A DNA stretch of 11,604 bases from JANNSW01 sp031431235 (GTDB lineage: Bacteria; Pseudomonadota; Alphaproteobacteria; Rhizobiales; Hyphomicrobiaceae), in NCBI GenBank assembly GCA_031431235.1, contig JANPDA010000271.1, positions 1 through 11,604 on the forward strand. The letters are read 5' to 3'. Below are positions 6,331 through 11,604 of the stretch, in pieces (the stretch's first letter is position 1; the number at the start of each line of letters is the position of its first letter). The notes beneath the pieces were generated by a model, which was not told the origin of the DNA, ran no database searches, and worked only from the letters and a program-made list of their open reading frames with translations. Both the position numbers and the translations under genes were made by a program.

Positions 6331-8385
6331 ATGATCACCCTCGCAGCCGACGTGGGCGGGACATTCACCGACCTCATCCTCGTCGATACGGCGCGATCCC
6401 TCGTCCTCGTCGACAAGGTGCCGTCGGGCCGGCGAGGAAGTGCCGGTGCGATTGCGCCCGGCATCGGGCGGATCGCTCAGCGGGCAGGGTGCCGGCCGTC
6501 GGACATCGCCCTCTTCGTGCACGGCTTCACGGTGCCGACGAACGCATTCCTGATGCGGACGGGCGCGCGGGCGGTGCTGGTCACCAGCCGGGGCAATGCC
6601 GACGTGCTCGAGATCGGCAACCAGCTGCGGCCCAAGACCTATGCGCTGATCCAGACGAAGCCGAGGCCCGTGATCCCGCGCGAGCGCGTTGTCGAGGCGG
6701 CGGAGCGGATCGATGCGTTCGGCGGCGTGGTGGAGGCGCTGACGGCGGCCGGGACGGCTCGCGTCGTCGCGCAGGCAAAGGCGCTGGCACCCGAATCCAT
6801 CGCAATCTCGCTGATGTTCTCGTTCCTGCAGCCGCGGCACGAGCTAGCGCTGGCCGCGGCGCTCAAAGCGGCGATGCCTGGGGTGCCGGTCTATTGCTCG
6901 CATGTGGTCAATCCGCAGCTCGAGGAATGGCCGCGGGCCTCCACCACCGCCATGGCGGCCTATGTGGGCCCGGTCGTCACGCGCTACGTCGACGAGCTGG
7001 AAGCGACGCTCGCCGGGTTGGGCTTCCGCGGCACGCTGCGCCTGATGCGGTCCGACGGCGGTGTCGCGACCCCGCGGGCGGCGCGCGAGAACCCGGGCCA
7101 CATGCTGACCTCGGGGCTCGCGGGTGGTGTGATCGCCTCCGTCGAGCTGTGCCGGCGGCTCGGCGTCGAGGGTGCCGTGACGCTCGACGTGGGCGGCACG
7201 TCGGCCGATTTCTCCGCAATCGTGGGCGGGAAAGCACGCTCGCGCATGGCGCGCACTCTCGATGGCCAGCCGGTGCGGCTGCCCACGATCGACGTGGAGA
7301 CGATGTCGAACGGCGGCGGCACCATCGCCTGGGTCGATCCGGGCGGGGCCTTGCGGGTGGGACCGTTGTCGGCGGGCGCGGTGCCGGGCCCGGCATGCTA
7401 TGGCGCGGGCGGCGACAAGCCGACGGTGACCGATGCGGCCGTGGTGCTCGGCTGGCTCGCCGCGGAGGACTATCTCGGCGGCGAGGTGCGCATCGAGCCG
7501 GGCCTGGCGCGCGACGTGGTCGAGCGCGAGCTCGCCCGGCCGCTCGGGCTGTCGGTCGAGGACGCGGCCTTCGGCATCATCCGCATCGCCAACGCGCAGC
7601 TCGTGCAGTCGATCCGCACGCTCTGCGTCGAGCGGGGCTTGGATGCGCGCGATCTGGCGCTCGTCGCCTTCGGCGGCGCGGGGCCGCTCTATGGCGGGAT
7701 GATCGCGCGCGATCTCGGCATGGCCGAGGTGATCGTGCCGTGCCATCCGGGCGTGTTCGCGGCCGAAGGCCTGCTCGCTGCCGACATCAAGCATGTGGCA
7801 CAGGTGCCGTTCCGGGCTGGCGTCGACGGGCTCGAAGCAGGGCGCCTCGCAACGACGTTGCGCGAGATGCGGGAGAAGGCCGACGCCGAGCTCGCCACCG
7901 ACGGGGTGCCGGGCGACCGGCGCGCGTTCCGGTTCCTGGGCGATCTGCGCTATATCGGCCAGTTCCACGAGATCCTGGTCGAGCTGCCCGACGATGTCTC
8001 GGCCGCCTACGACGAGAGGGCGCTGTCAGCCGCCTTCCACCGCCAGCACGAGACGACCTACGGCCACGCCGACCCGAAGGCTCCCGTCGAGATCGTCAAC
8101 CTCAGGATCGAAGCGACGGGGCGTCTGGATACGCCCGAGGTGCCCGACGATGCACCGCGCGGGACGGCGAGGCTCGAGGCCGCGCGGCGGCGGCGCGTGG
8201 TGCTCGCCGCGGGCGCCGCACCCCTCGAGGTGCCGATCTACGACCGCGCTTCCCTCGTCAGGGGCCACCGCCTCGAAGGCCCCGCCATCATCGCGCAGCT
8301 CGACACCACGACCGTCGTTCTGGCCGGCCAGACTGCCGAGGTTGGCGCCCACGGCACTCTGCGCATCCGGGAGAGCAAGGCCTGA
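6331..8385 (+). CDS. hyuA: Hydantoinase/5-oxoprolinase A subunit (HyuA family)
   Basis: A 684-residue protein, the full length for HyuA/OplA-type subunits. The ATP-grasping ASKHA fold is marked by DVGGTFTD (residues 7-14), LDVGGTSADFS (from D286), MSNGGGTIAW and FGGAGPL (447-453). These enzymes form an A-B complex that uses ATP to open a five-membered lactam or hydantoin ring; known substrates include 5-oxo-L-proline, N-methylhydantoin and hydantoins, while acetone carboxylase is a distant relative. The substrate cannot be chosen from sequence. The start at 6331 puts the DVGGTFTD motif at the expected distance from the N-terminus. GAGGAG at 6311-6316 is a distant ribosome site. Upstream in-frame starts would translate the tandem repeat and are rejected. 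hyuB follows after a 148-base gap that is almost entirely a palindromic element. Confidence 0.93.
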   Translation: MITLAADVGGTFTDLILVDTARSLVLVDKVPSGRRGSAGAIAPGIGRIAQRAGCRPSDIALFVHGFTVPTNAFLMRTGARAVLVTSRGNADVLEIGNQLRPKTYALIQTKPRPVIPRERVVEAAERIDAFGGVVEALTAAGTARVVAQAKALAPESIAISLMFSFLQPRHELALAAALKAAMPGVPVYCSHVVNPQLEEWPRASTTAMAAYVGPVVTRYVDELEATLAGLGFRGTLRLMRSDGGVATPRAARENPGHMLTSGLAGGVIASVELCRRLGVEGAVTLDVGGTSADFSAIVGGKARSRMARTLDGQPVRLPTIDVETMSNGGGTIAWVDPGGALRVGPLSAGAVPGPACYGAGGDKPTVTDAAVVLGWLAAEDYLGGEVRIEPGLARDVVERELARPLGLSVEDAAFGIIRIANAQLVQSIRTLCVERGLDARDLALVAFGGAGPLYGGMIARDLGMAEVIVPCHPGVFAAEGLLAADIKHVAQVPFRAGVDGLEAGRLATTLREMREKADAELATDGVPGDRRAFRFLGDLRYIGQFHEILVELPDDVSAAYDERALSAAFHRQHETTYGHADPKAPVEIVNLRIEATGRLDTPEVPDDAPRGTARLEAARRRRVVLAAGAAPLEVPIYDRASLVRGHRLEGPAIIAQLDTTTVVLAGQTAEVGAHGTLRIRESKA

Positions 8386-8405
8386 TGAGCCCGCTCCCTC
8401 TTCCA

Positions 8406-8510
8406 CCCGTCATCCCGGACGCGCGCGAGCGTGACCCGGGATCTTTGCCGCCAGCGCAGTGCAACAATGTGAGATCCCGGATCGGCCGGACGGCCGTCCG
8501 GGATGACGGG
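8406..8510. repeat. Nested palindromic intergenic element (REP/MITE-like)
   Basis: Perfect 16-base outer arms lie at 8406-8421 and 8495-8510 (CCCGTCATCCCGGACG and its complement). A 9-base inner pair lies at 8436-8444 and 8472-8480 (CCGGGATCT/AGATCCCGG). Together they can fold into one long hairpin of about 105 bases. The structure resembles the short palindromic elements dispersed between genes in many alphaproteobacteria, but only one copy is in this window, so mobility and family are inferred. Lying between two subunits of one enzyme, the RNA hairpin could stabilise the upstream message or reduce hyuB expression relative to hyuA. Confidence 0.8.
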
Positions 8511-8533
8511 GGGATGGATAGGAGACCGACAGC

Positions 8534-10159
8534 ATGACCCCCATCGACTCCATCAGCCGCGACGTGTTCCAGCACGAGGTGATCTCGGTCGCCGAGGAGA
8601 TGTCGATGGCGCTCTGCCGGTCGGCCTTCTCGGCGATCATCTGGGACATGATCGACTATGCCTGCGGGCTCCTCGATCCCGAGGGCAACGGAATCGCGCA
8701 AGCCCCGACCATTCCGGCCCAGCTCGGCATCATGCCGACCGCTTTCCGCTACATGATCAAGGACATTCCGCTCGCCGAGTGGCGCGCGGGCGACGTCATC
8801 ATCTGCAACGATCCCTACTATGGTTGCACGCACACGCCCGACATCGTGCTGTTCTCGCCGGTCATGCACGAGGGGCGGCTGATCGCGATCGCCTCGACCG
8901 TCGCCCATCACATCGACGTGGGCGGGCGGGTGCCGGGCTCGGAGGCGGCCACCGCGCTCGAGATCTTCGAGGAAGGGCTGCGCTTCCCCCCGCTGAAGCT
9001 GATCGAAGAAGGCCGTCCCAACCAGGCGATCTACAAGATCTTTGCCCGCAACGTGCGCGATCCCAAGGCCTCGACCGGCGATCTGAATGCCCAGGTCGCA
9101 GCCTGCCGGACAGGCGAGCGGCGCCTGCGGGAGCTGGCCGCCAAGTACGGCGCCGACGGATTTGCCGCGCGCGTCGCCGCCATGCTCGACTACTCTGAGA
9201 CCTATGTCAGGAAGGCGCTCGGCCACGCAGCCGGCACGGCGAGCCGGGCGGAGATCCTGACCGAGGACGACGCCGCGACGGACGAGCCGATGCGCCTCGT
9301 CTGCGATGCCCGCATCGAGGACGGCGGTCTCACGATCGACTTCACCGGCACGAGCGAGCAGCGCCCCAACGGCCTCAATTGTCCGGTCGCCTCGACCATC
9401 TCGATGGTGCACTACGCGGTCAAGGTCACCTTCACGCCAGAGCTGCCGCAGAACGAGGGCTGCAACCGGCCGGTGCGGATCGTCATCCCCGAGGGTACCA
9501 TCCTCAATCCGAGGGAGCCCGCCGCCGTATCGGTGCGCCATCTGACCCAGCAGGCTGTCGCCGACGTGGTGCTGAAGGCGCTCGCGCCATTGGCGCCCGC
9601 GACCGCGTCCGCCGGCTGCCAGATCTCCTTCCCGACCTTCGTCATCGGCGGCTTCGATCGGCGCGAGCAGGTGAGGAGCGCGCGCGGCGGAGCGGCGCCC
9701 TATTTCGTCGTCACCGACATCATCGGCGGCGGCATGGGTGGCTCGGCCGGGCAGGACGGCATCAGCGGCGTCGACACCCATGGCGGCAACTGCGCCATCC
9801 TTTCCGCCGAGGTGCTGGAGACGACGGGGCCGGTGCGGGTCCTCTCCACGCGGCTCGTCCCAGGCTCGGGCGGGGCGGGCAAGCATTCGGGCGGCCTCGC
9901 GATCGAGCGCGAGTACGAGATGCTGACCTCTGGCCTCGTCGTCTCGGGCTACACCCAGCAGACGCGTCCCGACACGGCGCCCTGGCCACTCGCAGGCGGC
10001 GAGCCGGGCGGGCTCGCGGCCGTCCATCTGATCCGGCGCAACGGGCTGGAAGAAAACCTGAAGAGCAAATTCGTGGCCGTGCCCCTGGCCGAGGGCGAGC
10101 GGCTCAGGCTGCGCGCGGCCGGCGGCGCGGGGTGGGGGAAGGCTCAGCGGGCGGAATAG
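8534..10159 (+). CDS. hyuB: Hydantoinase/5-oxoprolinase B subunit (HyuB family)
   Basis: A 541-residue protein of normal HyuB length. Recognisable blocks are the early EEMSMAL stretch, CNDPYYGCTHTPDIVLFSP (91-109), AHHIDVGG (124-131), IDFTGTSEQRPNGLNCP and a glycine-rich GGGMGG. The HyuB chain partners HyuA in ATP-dependent lactam or hydantoin ring opening and carries conserved Asp/His residues consistent with metal or nucleophile roles; exact catalytic residues are not assigned here. AGGAGA at 8520-8525, 8 bases before the ATG, is a strong independent ribosome site, so hyuB does not depend on coupling to hyuA. The genes remain collinear and are very probably one operon despite the inserted palindrome. 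The stop codon lies inside a hairpin. Confidence 0.93.
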   Translation: MTPIDSISRDVFQHEVISVAEEMSMALCRSAFSAIIWDMIDYACGLLDPEGNGIAQAPTIPAQLGIMPTAFRYMIKDIPLAEWRAGDVIICNDPYYGCTHTPDIVLFSPVMHEGRLIAIASTVAHHIDVGGRVPGSEAATALEIFEEGLRFPPLKLIEEGRPNQAIYKIFARNVRDPKASTGDLNAQVAACRTGERRLRELAAKYGADGFAARVAAMLDYSETYVRKALGHAAGTASRAEILTEDDAATDEPMRLVCDARIEDGGLTIDFTGTSEQRPNGLNCPVASTISMVHYAVKVTFTPELPQNEGCNRPVRIVIPEGTILNPREPAAVSVRHLTQQAVADVVLKALAPLAPATASAGCQISFPTFVIGGFDRREQVRSARGGAAPYFVVTDIIGGGMGGSAGQDGISGVDTHGGNCAILSAEVLETTGPVRVLSTRLVPGSGGAGKHSGGLAIEREYEMLTSGLVVSGYTQQTRPDTAPWPLAGGEPGGLAAVHLIRRNGLEENLKSKFVAVPLAEGERLRLRAAGGAGWGKAQRAE

Positions 10160-10225
10160 TGAAGCGTATTCCGCCATGACGAGGCAATGCACCTGCATCT
10201 CGGCGGGTTACGGCGCGATGCGCCG
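10150..10225 (+). terminator. Two hairpins at the hyuB end / convergent gene junction
   Basis: A perfect 9-base stem (GGCGGAATA at 10150-10158 and TATTCCGCC at 10167-10175, 8-base loop) covers the hyuB stop codon. A second 6-base stem, CGGCGC-GAT-GCGCCG, lies at 10211-10225. Neither has a T-run, so a classical intrinsic terminator is not shown. The position between convergent hyuB and the minus-strand toxin-antitoxin operon fits a termination or 3'-end protection role for both. Confidence 0.4.
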
Positions 10226-10255
10226 AATCCGCTCTGCACTTCGACGCTCTACCCA

Positions 10256-10546
10256 TCACCCCACCGGTTCGAGCACGATCCTGAGCTTGTGGCCGGTCGC
10301 CTTGGCGAAGGCTTCGAGGGTGCGGGTCGAGGGCTTCGAGCGGCCGCCCTCCAGCCGGGCGATCGCGGCCTGCTTCGTTCCCATGCGCCGAGCGAGCTCC
10401 TCCTGGGTCAGGTCCGCGCGTGCCCTCGCCTCGATCAGGACCCGGGCAAGCGCGAACTCTTCCTCCAGCGCCTCGTACGCCGCGCGATAGGCCGGCCGCT
10501 TCATCGCCTTCTCGTGCAGCTTCCGGGCTGGGATGAGCTTTTTCAC
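10256..10546 (-). CDS. higA: HigA-like helix-turn-helix antitoxin
   Basis: A 96-residue protein. Residues 1-40 are mostly helical and charged. Residues 45-85 are an Xre/Cro-type HTH (DLTQEELARRMGTKQAAIARLE, with GGRSKPSTRTLEAFAKATG following), and the end HKLRIVLEP is usual for chromosomal HigA-type antitoxins. The GTG at 10546 overlaps the toxin's TGA, so the two are translationally coupled in toxin-first order, typical of higBA-type modules. It neutralises the toxin and, with it, should repress the operon through the palindrome at 10870-10887. No lesion is visible, in contrast to the DUF433/DUF5615 locus in this window. Family assignment is firm; the HigA label rests on gene order and architecture. 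Confidence 0.87.
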   Translation of the reverse strand: MKKLIPARKLHEKAMKRPAYRAAYEALEEEFALARVLIEARARADLTQEELARRMGTKQAAIARLEGGRSKPSTRTLEAFAKATGHKLRIVLEPVG

Positions 10547-10866
10547 GTGACCTCCTCCGCTCTCTTCAACGCGAGCTTGATTTCCTTGCGTGGAGTCTTC
10601 TCTGTTTTCTTGCGGAACACGCGCACCACGACGACGCGCTCTTGCGGAACCGTCACGTAGAGCGCTCGCGCGATACCGGCCTTGCCGCTCAACCGGATCT
10701 CCCAAAGCTTGCCCTCGATAGGCTTGACATGGGGCTCACGCACCCGCTCGAGCCCCATGCTCTCGATCAGCTCGGCGGTCCGATGAAACCGTGCCTGCAT
10801 ATCGTCAGGCAGATCCAAAAGCTCCGCACACACGGTGTCGCTCAGAAATTCGACTGTCCATGGCAT
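10543..10866 (-). CDS. higB: HigB/RelE-superfamily toxin (Gp49-like)
   Basis: A 107-residue protein with the Gp49-like/RelE-superfamily pattern: FLSDTVCAELLDLPDDMQARF, then HVKPIEGKLWEIRL, IARALYVTV, VVVVRVFRKKTEKTP and a final lysine-rich helix. The KLWEIR and FxKKTxKTP blocks are the most diagnostic. Known members are ribosome-dependent mRNA interferases. ATG at 10866 is chosen over an upstream TTG because it matches the usual family length, and because starting further upstream would put the operator palindrome inside the gene. The antitoxin follows by overlap. The operon faces hyuB convergently and appears complete and probably functional. Confidence 0.87.
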   Translation of the reverse strand: MPWTVEFLSDTVCAELLDLPDDMQARFHRTAELIESMGLERVREPHVKPIEGKLWEIRLSGKAGIARALYVTVPQERVVVVRVFRKKTEKTPRKEIKLALKRAEEVT

Positions 10867-10869
10867 TTG

Positions 10870-10887
10870 TATAACATTTTCGTTATA
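10870..10887 (-). promoter_or_regulatory. Palindromic operator / -10 region of the higBA operon
   Basis: TATAAC at 10870-10875 and GTTATA at 10882-10887 form an 18-base inverted repeat with a 6-base AT-rich spacer, three bases before the toxin start. Read on the minus strand, TATAAC also serves as a plausible -10, and a weak -35 (CCGACA, 10912-10907) lies 19 bases further up. Overlap of the palindrome with the -10 fits autorepression by the HigA-HigB complex; the transcript would have a very short or no leader. Confidence 0.6.
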
Positions 10888-10947
10888 GGATCGCAACTCC
10901 GCCGAATGTCGGGATTTTACCTACCATCTACCACTCGCAGGCCGCGC

Positions 10948-10977
10948 TTGACAATCGCGGCACTCCCATCGCCTAAC
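10948..10977 (+). promoter_or_regulatory. Candidate promoter of the complex I accessory gene
   Basis: A perfect TTGACA lies at 10948-10953. The best -10 is CCTAAC at 10972-10977, 18 bases away and only a partial match. The predicted leader is about 40 bases. It is divergent from the higBA promoter roughly 60 bases away. Confidence 0.4.
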
Positions 10978-11021
10978 AGCACGCACGCCATTGCCGCCAC
11001 GCTCCTGCCCCCGAGAGCCCC

Positions 11022-11327
11022 ATGACCGCACGCATCTACAAACCAGCCAGGACCGCCATGCAGTCCGGCAGCGCCCGGACGAAGGATTGGGTGCTGGAGC
11101 ACGAGCAAGCCTCACCACGGGTGATCGATCCGCTGATGGGCTGGACCGGGTCGGCGGATACGAGCTCGCAGGTTCGACTGCGGTTCGAGAGCAAGGAGGC
11201 CGCCGTCGCCTATGCCGAGCGCAACGGCCTCGCCTACCGGGTCGAGGCGCCCAAGCCCCACCGCACCACCAAGCGGTCCTACTCGGACAATTTCAAATGG
11301 GGCCGCAAGGACGCCTGGACCCACTGA
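11022..11327 (+). CDS. NADH dehydrogenase (complex I) accessory subunit, NDUFS4 / ETC_C1_NDUFA4 family
   Basis: A 101-residue protein of PF04800, the bacterial counterpart of mitochondrial NDUFS4. It starts with ARIYKPARTAMQSG, the conserved RI(Y/F)xPxRxxMQSG block. It continues with WVLEHE, DPLMGWTGSADTSSQVRLRF, EAAVAYAERNGLAYRV and the C-terminal SDNFKWGRKDAWTH. These match the family in order and spacing and cover the whole mature domain. The protein sits on the peripheral arm of the respiratory NADH:ubiquinone oxidoreductase at the cytoplasmic face of the inner membrane. This accessory subunit is known mainly from alphaproteobacteria and mitochondria, which supports the lineage call. It is a single gene apart from the main nuo operon. 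Its 3' end overlaps the probable tRNA promoter. Confidence 0.93.
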   Translation: MTARIYKPARTAMQSGSARTKDWVLEHEQASPRVIDPLMGWTGSADTSSQVRLRFESKEAAVAYAERNGLAYRVEAPKPHRTTKRSYSDNFKWGRKDAWTH

Positions 11328-11345
11328 TGGCGACGAGGCTATAAG
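11315..11345 (+). promoter_or_regulatory. Probable tRNA-Arg promoter
   Basis: CTGGAC at 11315-11320 resembles the alphaproteobacterial -35 CTTGAC, and CTATAAG at 11339-11345 is a good -10; the spacer is 18 bases. Transcription would begin a few bases before the mature tRNA at 11358. The -35 lies inside the last codons of the complex I gene. Confidence 0.4.
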
Positions 11346-11357
11346 CTGCCCGTCGAC

Positions 11358-11434
11358 GGCCCCGTAGCTCAGCTGGATAGAGCACCCGCCTTCTAAGCGG
11401 GATGTCGTTGGTTCGAGTCCAACCGGGGTCGCCA
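11358..11434 (+). tRNA. tRNA-Arg (anticodon UCU), CCA encoded
   Basis: A complete cloverleaf. The 7-bp acceptor stem pairs GGCCCCG (11358-11364) with CGGGGTC (11424-11430), with one G-U pair. The D stem is GCTC/GAGC (11367-11370, 11380-11383). The anticodon stem is CCCGC/GCGGG (11385-11389, 11397-11401) with loop CTTCTAA, giving TCT at 11392-11394. The T stem is GTTGG/CCAAC with loop TTCGAGT. Discriminator G11431 and CCA at 11432-11434 are encoded. It decodes AGA and probably AGG, which should be rare codons in this GC-rich genome. Confidence 0.97.
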
Positions 11435-11460
11435 CTTTCAATCGCTGCATGCAATTTAGT

Positions 11461-11559
11461 TGCAGAGCCGTTGGGCATATTTTCTTGAGGTACTTTGGTC
11501 AAATCATTTCGCAAGTGGCTCTAGAGCCAAAGAAACGTCAGCCAAGGGGTGCAGAGCCG
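11461..11559 (+). repeat. Short direct repeat and palindrome between tRNA-Arg and the next gene
   Basis: TGCAGAGCCG occurs at 11461-11470 and again at 11550-11559, directly before the next start codon; a perfect 12-base palindrome GGCTCTAGAGCC lies between them at 11517-11528. The spacer (11435-11545) is visibly richer in A+T than the rest of the window. This could be a promoter and operator region or the trace of a small insertion. Nothing here is long enough to identify an element. Confidence 0.4.
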
Positions 11560-11604
11560 ATGTCATTGACCGCATTGGTGACCGGGTTCGAGGGATATGG
11601 TGGA
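11560..11604 (+). CDS. pcp: Probable pyroglutamyl-peptidase I (pyrrolidone carboxyl peptidase), 3' truncated by the window
   Basis: Only 15 codons are visible, reading MSLTALVTGFEGYGG. The strand-turn LVTGFExxGG close to the start codon is the N-terminal signature of peptidase family C15, which removes N-terminal pyroglutamate (5-oxoproline) from peptides in the cytosol. AAGGGG at 11544-11549 is a plausible ribosome site. The catalytic Glu/Cys/His lie beyond the window, so this is a call from a short motif. If correct, its product, 5-oxoproline, is a known substrate type of HyuAB enzymes, giving a possible functional link. Confidence 0.6.
   Translation, partial: MSLTALVTGFEGYGG

Noticed and set aside
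11358..11434. Prophage or island attachment site at the tRNA
   Set aside because: No second copy of the tRNA 3' end and no integrase are present in the window, so an att site is not supported as a feature.

Overview
The window is high-GC DNA in the style of an alphaproteobacterium, probably Hyphomicrobiales/Rhizobiales. The support is an NDUFS4-type complex I accessory gene (typical of alphaproteobacteria and mitochondria), an HNH nuclease of a type I associate with this order, a nested GC-rich palindromic element between genes, and translationally coupled genes joined by ATGA overlaps. This lineage call is inference from family knowledge; no 16S or other marker is present.

Positions 1-5189 carry amino-acid and cofactor metabolism on the + strand. 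First come a 5'-truncated proline racemase-superfamily enzyme and an ornithine cyclodeaminase/mu-crystallin-family reductase. They overlap by ATGA and probably interconvert a (hydroxy)proline, delta-1-pyrroline-2-carboxylate and proline. A decayed DUF433/DUF5615 toxin-antitoxin pair follows (about 2000-2612), with three clear inactivating lesions and a probable fourth. Then come a large protein with a C-terminal cobalamin-binding domain (DxHxxG present) and, overlapping it by ATGA, a ProC-like NAD(P)-binding protein. An HNH endonuclease stands alone at 5307-5867.

Positions 5868-10159 hold a 463-base spacer and then hyuA-hyuB, the two subunits of a hydantoinase/5-oxoprolinase-type ATP-dependent lactamase. 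The spacer contains a tandem repeat and four same-strand TGTCAG boxes. hyuA and hyuB are separated by a 105-bp nested inverted repeat that looks like an inserted palindromic element. A 9-bp hairpin sits over the hyuB stop codon.

Positions 10160-11604 hold an apparently intact minus-strand HigB/HigA-like toxin-antitoxin operon with a palindromic operator, a complex I accessory subunit gene, tRNA-Arg(UCU), and the first 15 codons of a probable pyroglutamyl-peptidase.

The most interesting reading is that the metabolic genes all act on five-membered cyclic imino acids or lactams: racemase/dehydratase, pyrroline reductases, and a lactamase, with pyroglutamyl-peptidase nearby. They surround a B12 enzyme whose substrate cannot be named from sequence. 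No phage genes, CRISPR array or insertion sequence were seen.
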